The translations under genes and the position numbers were made by a program. The notes below the pieces were generated by a model, which worked only from the letters and a program-made list of their open reading frames with translations, was not told where the DNA came from and did not search any database. 8,292 nucleotides of DNA, from the NCBI GenBank assembly GCA_036393835.1, contig DASWGI010000279.1:1-8292 (forward strand), given 5' to 3'. Positions 1 to 6,313 of the stretch are shown here, in pieces. How positions within the stretch are numbered: the stretch's first letter is position 1; the number at the start of each line of letters is the position of its first letter. Source of the stretch: VBKO01 sp036393835. GTDB lineage: Bacteria; Myxococcota; Myxococcia; Myxococcales; 40CM-4-68-19.

Positions 1-661
1 CGGCGCCCGAATCGTGCAGCGCCAATTCGAGATTTCCCATCCCGTGCGCCAGGTCGAACCCCGCGACGCATCCGCGCTCGTGCGCCGCCCGGGTGAGCGC
101 CGGAAGATCGAACGCCTCGCCGGTGAGGAAGTTCGGCGATCCGAGGAGCAGGAGCGCGACCGACTCGTCCAGGTAGAGCGCCGGATCGTGACCCCGCGGC
201 ACCTCGACGACTGCCTCTGGAAACCCGTGGAACGCCGCCTGCGAGGCGACCGCGTACCGGTCCGACGGGAACGCGCCCTGCTCGATGACGATGCGGTGGC
301 GGCGGCGGGTGGGCCGGTAGAACGAGACCATCATCAGATGGAGGTTCACCGTCAGCGAATTCATCACCACCACTTCGTGCGGCCTGGCGCCGGCGAGGCG
401 CCCGACCGGCGCGGTGAGCAGCTCGTGGTACGGCAGCCACGGCCGCTCGCCCTCGTGGTGGCCAAGGGCGGCGCGCCGGCCCCAGGCATCCAGCTCCGCG
501 AGGACGTAGTCGCGCGCGCGCCGGGGCATGAGGCCCAGCGAGTGCCCCGCGAAGTACAGCTCGACGCCCTCGGGGAAGACGAACTCGTCGCGAAGGCGGA
601 CCAGCGGATCGGCGGCGTCCTGGGCGCGCGCCCAGGCGGCGTCGTCGCGGAGCTCCGTCAT
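1..661 (-). CDS. kynU: Kynureninase, N-terminal 220 residues (cut by window edge)
   Basis: PLP-dependent hydrolase that splits kynurenine or 3-hydroxykynurenine into anthranilate or 3-hydroxyanthranilate plus alanine; cytosolic dimer in known family members. Only residues 1-220 lie in the window; the PLP lysine is beyond the left edge. Visible family signatures are AGHSLGL (38-44), GHHEGERPW (67-75), MNSLTVNLHL (100-109), FPSD (131-134) and GFDLAH (201-206), whose Asp and His contact the cofactor in known structures. The ATG overlaps the upstream ACMSD stop (ATGA), so translation is probably coupled; a GGGAG lies about 11 nt upstream. Oddities: the usual GNSLG reads GHSLG, the usual region before T-G (GVNYYTG in many homologues) reads SPNFLTG (175-181), and the stretch between the FPSD and GFDLAH motifs is about 13 residues shorter than in the human enzyme as I recall it. 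The family call is strong; exact substrate preference is not established. Confidence 0.9.
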   Translation of the reverse strand, partial: MTELRDDAAWARAQDAADPLVRLRDEFVFPEGVELYFAGHSLGLMPRRARDYVLAELDAWGRRAALGHHEGERPWLPYHELLTAPVGRLAGARPHEVVVMNSLTVNLHLMMVSFYRPTRRRHRIVIEQGAFPSDRYAVASQAAFHGFPEAVVEVPRGHDPALYLDESVALLLLGSPNFLTGEAFDLPALTRAAHERGCVAGFDLAHGMGNLELALHDSGA

Positions 662-1680
662 GCCAGGTCCAGCTCCCGCGCCTCGCGGCCCAGCCACTCC
701 AGCGCGTTGCGCGACAGCAGCGCTTCGCGCGCGCCCTCGTCCAGCTCCAGCGAACGGATGAGCGCTCCCGGCCGCTCCTCGCCCAGCGGGAACGGGTAGT
801 CGGTGCCGAGCGCCACTCGCCGCGGACCGAAGGTGTCCAGCACGAAGCGCAACGCTCGCGGGTCGTGCACCAGCGAGTCCACCCAGAAGCGGCCCAGGTA
901 CCGCGCCGGAGGATGCGGATTGTCCACCGCCACCAGGTCGGGCCGGCACTCGAAGCCGTGCTGGATGCGCCCGAACGTCCCGGGGAAGGCGCCGCCGCCG
1001 TGGGCGAAGCAGACCCGCAGGGCCGGCAGGCGCTCGAACACGCCGCCGAAGATCATCGAGCAGATGGCCTGCGACACCTCGGCGGGCATCCCGACCAGCC
1101 ACGGCAGCCAGTACTTCGCCATGCGCTCCTGGCCCATCATGTCCCAGGGGTGCACGAACACCGCCGCGCCCAGCTCCTCCGCCTCGGCGAAGATGGGGAA
1201 CAGCTCCGGCCGGTCCAGGTTCCAGTCGCCGGCGTGCGAGCCGATCTGCACGCCGGCCAGGCCCAGCTCGCGCACGCAGCGGATCAGCTCGCGCGCGGCT
1301 AGGTCGGGGGCCTGCAGCGGCAGCGTTCCCAGACCGACGAACCGGCGCGGGTGGGCGGCGCAGACGGAGGCGAGGTGGTCGTTGAGGAACCGCGCCACGT
1401 CCAGGGCGTGGCGCGGATCGGGGACCCAGTACGAAAACATGATCGGGACCGTCGAGAGCACCTGCACGCCCACGCCGGCCTGGTCGCATTCGCGCAGCCG
1501 GACCGCCGGGTCCCACAGGTTGCTCTCCACCTCGCGAAACTGCGTCCCGTCGTCGCGCACCATGCGCGCCTTGCAGCCGCCGAGCTGCTCCAGCCTGACG
1601 AATCCGCCGTAGCCGAACCGCTCGCTCCAGCGGGGCAGCTCCGGCGGCAACAGGTGGGTGTGGACGTCAACGCTTCTCAT
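658..1680 (-). CDS. nbaD: 2-amino-3-carboxymuconate-6-semialdehyde decarboxylase (ACMSD)
   Basis: Metal-dependent amidohydrolase-fold decarboxylase that converts 2-amino-3-carboxymuconate-6-semialdehyde (ACMS) to 2-aminomuconate-6-semialdehyde, competing with spontaneous cyclisation of ACMS to quinolinate. The 340-residue length is normal for the family. The metal site is visible: DVHTH near the N-terminus (His7, His9), His177 in VFVHPWD and Asp294 in GTDYPFP, with His227 in AHGGG as the likely catalytic base and Arg49 as a likely substrate carboxylate ligand. These align almost number-for-number with the Pseudomonas enzyme as I remember it (H9, H11, H177, H228, D294, R51). The ATG lies inside the last codons of the dioxygenase gene (14-nt overlap) with no clear Shine-Dalgarno sequence, so coupled translation is likely. 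Its stop overlaps the kynU start as ATGA. The neighbouring pathway genes make the specific assignment secure compared with other amidohydrolase_2 proteins. Confidence 0.95.
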   Translation of the reverse strand: MRSVDVHTHLLPPELPRWSERFGYGGFVRLEQLGGCKARMVRDDGTQFREVESNLWDPAVRLRECDQAGVGVQVLSTVPIMFSYWVPDPRHALDVARFLNDHLASVCAAHPRRFVGLGTLPLQAPDLAARELIRCVRELGLAGVQIGSHAGDWNLDRPELFPIFAEAEELGAAVFVHPWDMMGQERMAKYWLPWLVGMPAEVSQAICSMIFGGVFERLPALRVCFAHGGGAFPGTFGRIQHGFECRPDLVAVDNPHPPARYLGRFWVDSLVHDPRALRFVLDTFGPRRVALGTDYPFPLGEERPGALIRSLELDEGAREALLSRNALEWLGREARELDLA

Positions 1681-2182
1681 GCACGTGGCCGCACTGCTTG
1701 CAGGTGGTGTGCTTCGGGTCGCCCCAGTACCGCGCGAAGATGGGCGGCAGCTGCTGCACGATGTCGGTCAGGTGGAACGACTCGCGGTACAGCTCGTGCC
1801 CGCAGCGGTCGCAGACCCAGAGGAAGGTGTCCAGCTCGTCGGGCAGGCGGCGCCGCTCGAGGACCAGGCCCACCGTGTTCGGCGGCCGCTGCGGCGAGTG
1901 CGGGATCCGCGGGGGCAGGAGGAAGATCTCCCCCTCGCGGATGGGGATGTCCCGCGGCTTGCCGTGCTCGAGGACGCGCAGCGTGATGTCGCCTTCGATT
2001 TGGTAGAAGAACTCCTCGCCCTCGTCGACGTGATAGTCGCTGCGCGAGTTGGGCCCGCCCACCACCGTGACCATGAAATCGCGGTCGCCTTCCCAGATCT
2101 GCGCGTTGCCGACCGGCGGCTTGAGCAGGTGGCGGTGCTCGTCGATCCAGCGCTTGAAGTTGAGCGGCTTGAGGTCCGGCAT
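1667..2182 (-). CDS. nbaC: 3-hydroxyanthranilate 3,4-dioxygenase
   Basis: Non-haem Fe(II) cupin extradiol dioxygenase that opens the ring of 3-hydroxyanthranilate to give ACMS, the substrate of the next gene product. The 171-residue protein has the single-domain bacterial form. Iron ligands His51 (DYHVDEGEE), Glu57 and His95 (PPRIPHSPQRP) are present, as are Arg47 and Arg99, which bind substrate in the family; Glu109 likely corresponds to the catalytic Glu110. A C-terminal rubredoxin-like second iron site is complete: Cys124-x2-Cys127 and Cys161-x2-Cys164. This site is typical of bacterial rather than animal enzymes. The ATG is preceded by GGAG six nt upstream (2189-2192), within the end of the deaminase gene, whose stop is only three nt before this start. 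The 3' end overlaps the ACMSD start by 14 nt. Confidence 0.96.
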   Translation of the reverse strand: MPDLKPLNFKRWIDEHRHLLKPPVGNAQIWEGDRDFMVTVVGGPNSRSDYHVDEGEEFFYQIEGDITLRVLEHGKPRDIPIREGEIFLLPPRIPHSPQRPPNTVGLVLERRRLPDELDTFLWVCDRCGHELYRESFHLTDIVQQLPPIFARYWGDPKHTTCKQCGHVHEKR

Positions 2183-2185
2183 GGC

Positions 2186-2602
2186 TCACTCCACGGTGGC
2201 GATGCACTTCAGCTCGATGGCGATGGGCGTGGGGAGCGCCGCGACCTCCACCGTGGTGCGGCAGGGCTGCGCATCCTTGAAGTGCTCGGTCCACAGCCGG
2301 TTGTAGGCGGCGAAGTCCCGGCGCAGGTCGGTCAAGAACACGGTCACGTCGACCAGCTTCTCCCAGCTCGAGCCGGCCTCCTCCAGCACCGCGCGCACGT
2401 TCGCGAACACCGAGCGGCACTGCGCCTCGATGTCGTGGCTCTCCACGCTGCCGTCGGCGCGCAGCTTCACCCCGGGGATCTCGCGCGATCCGCGCACGCG
2501 CGGCCCGATCCCGGAGAGGAAGAGCAGGTTCCCCACGCGGCGCGCGTGCGGATAGGCCCCGACGGGCTCCGGCGCGCGCTGCGATTTGGTCAGTCCGCTC
2601 AT
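2186..2602 (-). CDS. nbaF: RidA/YjgF-fold 2-aminomuconate deaminase
   Basis: Likely hydrolyses 2-aminomuconate to 4-oxalocrotonate plus ammonia, completing nitrogen removal in this pathway. The 138-residue protein is a single RidA/YjgF domain: N-terminal GAYPHARRVGNLLFLSG (16-31 region), the central VFANVRAVLEEAGSSWEKLV type helix, and the family signature CRTTVEVAALP with the ligand-binding arginine at Arg115. Bacterial 2-aminomuconate deaminases such as NbaF and AmnD belong to this fold and have similar length. The start ATG overlaps the stop of the dehydrogenase gene as ATGA; the gene lies between two genes of the same pathway, which is the main reason to prefer this over a general RidA enamine/imine deaminase. 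A GTG four codons upstream is a possible alternative start. The reading frame stays open far upstream, but that stretch is the shadow of the dehydrogenase gene. Confidence 0.85.
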   Translation of the reverse strand: MSGLTKSQRAPEPVGAYPHARRVGNLLFLSGIGPRVRGSREIPGVKLRADGSVESHDIEAQCRSVFANVRAVLEEAGSSWEKLVDVTVFLTDLRRDFAAYNRLWTEHFKDAQPCRTTVEVAALPTPIAIELKCIATVE

Positions 2603-4032
2603 AGCTTCACGCACACGTTCTTGGGCTCGGTGAAAAAGCGCAGCGCATCGAACCCTCCTTCGCGGCCCACCCCGGACTCCTTCATGCCGCCGAACGGAGT
2701 GCGCAGGTCGCGCAGCATCCAGCAGTTCACCCACACGATCCCGGAGTCGAGGCGCGCGGCCACCCGGTGCGCCCGCGAGAGGTCCCGGGTCCAGACCGAG
2801 GCAGACAGGCCGTACCGCGTGGCGTTCGCGAGCTGCACCGCCTGGTCGGCGTCGTCGAACGGCTGCAGGGTCGCGACGGGTCCGAAGATCTCCTCCTGGT
2901 TGGTCCGGCAGGACGGGCCCAGGCCGTCGATGACGGTGGGCTCCACGAACCACCCTTCGCGGCAACGTCCCTCGACGCGCGCCCGTCTGCCTCCGCAGAG
3001 GACGCGGCCGCCTTCCTGCCGCGCCACCTCGAGGCACCCCATCACCTTCTCGAAGTGCTGCCGCGAGACCAGGGACCCCTGCTCCGTCGCCGGATCGAGC
3101 GGGTCTCCGATGCGCAAGGCGCGCGCGGCCGCGACCAGGCGCTCCTGGACCTCCTCGTACACAGGGCGCTCCACCAGGATGCGCGACCCGCACAGGCAGA
3201 TCTGCCCCTGGTTCTGGAAGGCGGCGCGCGCGGTCTGCGCCACCGCTTCGTCCAGGTCCGCATCGGCGAAGATCAGGTTCGGGTTCTTCCCGCCCATCTC
3301 CAGCGACGCCTTGACGAACCTCTCGGCGGTCCGGGCGGCGATCTCGCGACCGACCCGCGTCGAGCCGGTGAAGCTGACCGCGCGCACCTCCGGATGAGAG
3401 ACGAGCGCGCTGCCCGCGCGCGGGCCCAGGCCCTGCACGATGTTCAGGACGCCCGGCGGCAACCCGGCCTCGCTGCACAGCTCGCCGAGCATGTGCGCGG
3501 TCATCGGCGTCACCTCGCTCGGCTTCGCGACCACGCAGTTCCCGGCAGCGAGCGCGGGCGCCACCTTCCAGGTGAGCAGGTACAGGGGCAGGTTCCAGGG
3601 CGAGATGCAGGCGACGACCCCGAGCGGCTGCCGCAGGGTGTAGTTGAGCGCCACCTCGTCCGTGGGGTGCGCCTCGCTGTGCCATTGCGTGATCGCGTCG
3701 GCGAAGAAGTCGAAGTTCTGCGCGGCGCGCGGCACGTCCACGGAGGAAGCCAGGGCGATGGGCTTGCCGCCGTCCACCGCCTCGGCGCGCGCGAGCCGCT
3801 CCTTGTCGCGCTCGATCAGCCGCGCCACCGCGCGCAAGAGGCGCGAGCGCTGCGCGACCGGTGTGGCCGACCAGGCGGGAAATGCGCGCCGGGCGGCCGC
3901 GACCGCTCTTTCCACGTCCGCGGCATCGCTCGAGGCCACGCGCCCGTACGGCGCTCCCGCGGCCGGGTCGACGTTGTCCAGCCACTCCGCCGCGGGGACG
4001 TGTTTCCCGTCGATGTAGTTGAGCGCGTCCAC
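2599..4032 (-). CDS. nbaE: 2-aminomuconate-6-semialdehyde dehydrogenase
   Basis: NAD-dependent aldehyde dehydrogenase that oxidises 2-aminomuconate-6-semialdehyde to 2-aminomuconate. The 477-residue protein carries the full superfamily signature set: SPWNLP with the oxyanion Asn147, the cofactor-binding FTGSTRVG (221-228), LEMGGKNP with general base Glu245, NQGQIC with catalytic Cys279, and EEIFGPV (380-386). The C-terminal WVNCWMLRDLRTPFGGMKES (435-453 region) closely resembles the AMSDH/hydroxymuconic semialdehyde dehydrogenase branch, in which an Arg here binds the substrate carboxylate. I chose the GTG at 4032, giving VDALNYIDGKHV at the N-terminus, because it matches the usual family start and has AGGA five nt upstream. 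The frame continues upstream without a stop, but that sequence is antisense to the divergent membrane-protein gene. This is the first gene of the operon and overlaps the deaminase start by four nt. Confidence 0.93.
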   Translation of the reverse strand: MDALNYIDGKHVPAAEWLDNVDPAAGAPYGRVASSDAADVERAVAAARRAFPAWSATPVAQRSRLLRAVARLIERDKERLARAEAVDGGKPIALASSVDVPRAAQNFDFFADAITQWHSEAHPTDEVALNYTLRQPLGVVACISPWNLPLYLLTWKVAPALAAGNCVVAKPSEVTPMTAHMLGELCSEAGLPPGVLNIVQGLGPRAGSALVSHPEVRAVSFTGSTRVGREIAARTAERFVKASLEMGGKNPNLIFADADLDEAVAQTARAAFQNQGQICLCGSRILVERPVYEEVQERLVAAARALRIGDPLDPATEQGSLVSRQHFEKVMGCLEVARQEGGRVLCGGRRARVEGRCREGWFVEPTVIDGLGPSCRTNQEEIFGPVATLQPFDDADQAVQLANATRYGLSASVWTRDLSRAHRVAARLDSGIVWVNCWMLRDLRTPFGGMKESGVGREGGFDALRFFTEPKNVCVKL

Positions 4033-4037
4033 CGCCG

Positions 4038-4045
4038 TCCTACCT
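4038..4045 (-). promoter_or_regulatory. Ribosome binding site deciding the dehydrogenase GTG start
   Basis: On the minus strand the sequence reads AGGTAGGA, followed by a five-nt spacer and GTG at 4032. No in-frame ATG is available near the expected N-terminus, and the ALNYIDGK start typical of this aldehyde dehydrogenase branch follows at once. This supports the GTG over any upstream extension. Confidence 0.6.
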
Positions 4046-4070
4046 ACACTCAGGCGCCGCCCGGCGTCGA

Positions 4071-4109
4071 GGCTCGAGCGTGCTAACGTGATCCCACGCT
4101 CGGCTCGAG
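4071..4109. promoter_or_regulatory. Candidate operator in the divergent promoter region
   Basis: The only space between the minus-strand catabolic operon and the plus-strand membrane gene is about 117 bases (4033-4149). It holds CGAGCGTG (4075-4082) and its exact reverse complement CACGCTCG (4095-4102), separated by 12 bases. Overlapping these, GGCTCGAG occurs twice in direct orientation (4071-4078 and 4102-4109), 31 bp apart, close to three helical turns. Such an arrangement fits a dimeric regulator binding between divergent promoters, but GC-rich DNA gives repeats easily and no regulator gene is in the window. I could not identify convincing -10 and -35 boxes on either strand. Confidence 0.35.
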
Positions 4110-4149
4110 TGTCCGGCCTCGCGCCCGTCACGCCGCGGTGCACCTGAGA

Positions 4150-4923
4150 ATGCGCTTCCTCCTCGAGTGGCTCGATCTCGCGCTCCGCTGGGCGCACGTC
4201 TTCGCCGGCATCCTCTGGGTCGGCACCACCTACTACTTCACCTGGGTCGGCCGCCGCCTCGGCGAGGAGGTCGCGGGCGTGTCGATCGTGCACGGCGGCG
4301 CCTTCTACACCGTGCGCAAGCAGACCGCTCCACCCGAGCGGCTGCACTGGTTCCGCTGGGAGGCGCTGACCACCTGGCTCACCGGGCTCGCGCTCCTCTG
4401 GCTCGTCTACTACCTCCGCGGGCGCGGCGTCGGCGTGGGCGGGCTCAGCGCGCCGGCCGCGTTCGCCGTGGCAGTCGCGGTCCTGGTGCTCGCCTGGATC
4501 GTGTACGACCTGCTCTGGATCTCCCCGCTGGCGCGATTCGAGACGCCGCTGGTGGCGCTCTGCTACCTGCTGCTGGTCGGCACCTCCTACGCCCTCATGC
4601 AGGTCTTCAACGGCCGCGCCGCGTACATCCACGTCGGCGCGCTGCTGGGAACGCTGATGACCGCCAACGTCTGGCTGCGCATCGTGCCCGCCTACCGCCG
4701 GATCGTGGCCAGCGTGCGCGCCGGGGATCCGCTCGACGATGCGCTGATCGCCCGCGCGCAGCTCCGCAGCAAGCACAACGCCTTCCTCGCGATGCCGACC
4801 GTGCTGACCATGATCAGCAATCACTACCCTGCCTCGACGTACGGCTCCCAGCACGCCTGGCTGGTCCTGGCGGTGCTGATCCTGGTCGGCTGGGCCGCGG
4901 CGAAGGTCATCCGCGACCACTGA
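4150..4923 (+). CDS. PuuD-like membrane protein (Urate_ox_N domain, no cytochrome c domain)
   Basis: Integral inner-membrane protein matching the membrane part of urate hydroxylase PuuD, which oxidises urate to 5-hydroxyisourate using a cytochrome c. Conserved blocks seen, numbered from the ATG at 4150: RWAHVFAGILWVG with His16, VHGGAFY with His48, HWFRWE (66-71), NGRAAYIHVGA with His161, MTANVW (170-175), KHNAFLAMP with His209 and MISNHYP with His225. About seven membrane segments are apparent: roughly 6-33, 70-88, 103-123, 132-152, 159-179, 209-226 and 235-253. The 257-residue protein ends right after the last helix and has no CxxCH, whereas known PuuD is fused to a C-terminal cytochrome c. 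An in-frame GTG at 4138 would add four residues; neither start has a strong ribosome binding site. The gene is divergent from the kynurenine operon and ends four bases from the convergent patatin gene. Urate as substrate is inferred only from the family; no other purine gene is present. Confidence 0.82.
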   Translation: MRFLLEWLDLALRWAHVFAGILWVGTTYYFTWVGRRLGEEVAGVSIVHGGAFYTVRKQTAPPERLHWFRWEALTTWLTGLALLWLVYYLRGRGVGVGGLSAPAAFAVAVAVLVLAWIVYDLLWISPLARFETPLVALCYLLLVGTSYALMQVFNGRAAYIHVGALLGTLMTANVWLRIVPAYRRIVASVRAGDPLDDALIARAQLRSKHNAFLAMPTVLTMISNHYPASTYGSQHAWLVLAVLILVGWAAAKVIRDH

Positions 4924-4927
4924 CCCT

Positions 4928-6292
4928 TCATGGCGGGATCGCTTGCATGCGTTCCCGCGGGGTCGCCTGGCTGGGCTCGCCCGGTTCCGCCCCGTAGAGG
5001 GCGTGCTGCACGAGCAGCTGCCAGCGCGCGTGAAGCGCCAGGCCGTCCACGTCGCGCTGCGCGAGGCCGGTGAAGCCCGTGGCCACCCGGTTCAGCCCCG
5101 CCACGCGCAGATCGCTACCCAGCTCCCGATAGAGCGCGCGGGCCGGGCCGAGGCGCACCTCCGTGTGGGTCTCGAGGAACGTCTCCACCGCGCGCGCGTC
5201 TCCGGCGGGGACCGGCGCGTCCTTCGTGCGCGACAGCTCGCGCAGCCGCCAGGCGGGAACGTTGGCCAGGAGCGAATCCCACTCCTGGTTGAGCCGCACG
5301 AAGAACAGGCGCCGGCGCGGACGGCTCGGCTCCGCGCCTCGAATGTCGCGGACGATCTCCGGCAACGTCTGCCCGGTTGCGCCGCCGATGCGCTCGACCA
5401 TCCAGGAGCGTTCGGCCTCGAGGACGGTGGCCGAACGCATCGATCGGTTCTCCTTGTCGTTCATCAGCTCGAGCACGCGTCGAAGCGACGAGGCGGACAG
5501 CGCGGCGATGGCGAACGCCGTCAGCCATTGCCCGGGCCTCCGCGGTCTCCAGGCCACGTCGCGCTGGCCAGCGTCGCTGACCACGATGTTCCAGGTGCCG
5601 AAGCGACGGCCCTTGAGCAGCGTCTGGACCCCGAGGTTCTCCAGCACGCCGCCGTCGGACAACGCCAGCGGATCCGTTCCCTCGAGCAGCCCGGCGCGTG
5701 GGGCGGCGCCCAGCTCGGCCGCGCCCAGCAGCAGCGGCGGCAGGCCCACAGGGAACGCCGCCGAGGCCGCCGCAGCGCGCGCCAGCTTGAACTCCGGCAT
5801 GGGGACCGCCGTGGTTCCGCCGCCGAGCCGTGGCTTGCCAAGGTCGCGTGTCGAGAACCCGAAACGCGAGAACTTCCCCACCTGCCCATGGTTCAGCACG
5901 GAAGCATTGAGGCAGAGGATCGGCGCCTGGGGCAGATCGGCCAGCGTACGGCCGCCGCAGAGCACGCGATCGAAGGTGTCCGCGATCAGATCAGTCCGGC
6001 GGAAGCCCGGGACGAGCAGCAGCGGCACCTTCCAGCTCAGCAGGGACCGCAGGACGAATCCGCGGCGCAGCTCGGTCTGCATCGAGGCGATGAACGCGGC
6101 GGTGGTCTTGCCCGCCAACCGCGCCGCCATCCAGGCCGCCCCGAAGACCGATCCCCCCGAGACCGTGGAGACGACGTCGACCTTCTCCAGCAGATGCAGC
6201 TCGTCGAGGGCGGCGACAGTGCCGCAATGGAAAGCGGCCGCCCTGGACCCGCCTCCCGAAAGAGCGAGGCCCAGCGTGTTCGCGTCGGCCAT
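4928..6292 (-). CDS. Patatin-like phospholipase / lipid acyl hydrolase
   Basis: Predicted serine acyl hydrolase of the patatin family, which cleaves acyl chains from phospholipids or other lipid esters. The oxyanion loop is LALSGGGSRAAAF (9-21), the nucleophile motif is STVSGGS with Ser45, and the second dyad residue is Asp213 in SDGG (212-215). The first position of the usual G-x-S-x-G motif is Thr43. The catalytic domain covers about residues 5-290; the rest, to residue 454, resembles nothing I can name and contains LFFVRLNQEWDSLL (about 330-343). There is no signal peptide or clear membrane helix, so it is probably cytosolic or peripheral. A GGGGGG run just upstream of the ATG can serve as ribosome binding site. 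It starts 21 bases after the DUF6986-type gene and is probably co-transcribed with it. Its substrate cannot be read from the sequence. Confidence 0.88.
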   Translation of the reverse strand: MADANTLGLALSGGGSRAAAFHCGTVAALDELHLLEKVDVVSTVSGGSVFGAAWMAARLAGKTTAAFIASMQTELRRGFVLRSLLSWKVPLLLVPGFRRTDLIADTFDRVLCGGRTLADLPQAPILCLNASVLNHGQVGKFSRFGFSTRDLGKPRLGGGTTAVPMPEFKLARAAAASAAFPVGLPPLLLGAAELGAAPRAGLLEGTDPLALSDGGVLENLGVQTLLKGRRFGTWNIVVSDAGQRDVAWRPRRPGQWLTAFAIAALSASSLRRVLELMNDKENRSMRSATVLEAERSWMVERIGGATGQTLPEIVRDIRGAEPSRPRRRLFFVRLNQEWDSLLANVPAWRLRELSRTKDAPVPAGDARAVETFLETHTEVRLGPARALYRELGSDLRVAGLNRVATGFTGLAQRDVDGLALHARWQLLVQHALYGAEPGEPSQATPRERMQAIPP

Positions 6293-6313
6293 GAGCCCCC
6301 CGCCGTGCGGTCG

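Noticed and set aside
14..799. Plus-strand frame of 261 codons at the left edge
   Set aside because: Antisense to kynU, whose conserved motifs on the minus strand are unmistakable.
1658..3397. Plus-strand open frame of 579 codons
   Set aside because: Antisense to the dioxygenase, deaminase and dehydrogenase genes; composition is that of a shadow frame and there is no recognisable domain.
2603..3985. Fusion of the RidA protein to a 461-residue upstream region
   Set aside because: The upstream part is the shifted frame of the dehydrogenase gene; the RidA domain begins at the ATG overlapping the dehydrogenase stop, with a normal length of 138 residues.
2767..4086. Plus-strand open frame of 439 codons
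   Set aside because: Antisense to the aldehyde dehydrogenase, which has all catalytic residues; the sequence is low-complexity and Arg-rich.
4033..4920. N-terminal extension of the aldehyde dehydrogenase by 296 residues
   Set aside because: The frame is open but antisense to the PuuD-like gene, and is rich in Gln, His and Asp with no domain. The GTG at 4032 has a ribosome binding site and the normal family N-terminus.
4924..4927. Bidirectional terminator between the convergent PuuD-like and patatin genes
   Set aside because: Only four bases separate the stop codons, and I saw no hairpin with a T run within or around the junction.
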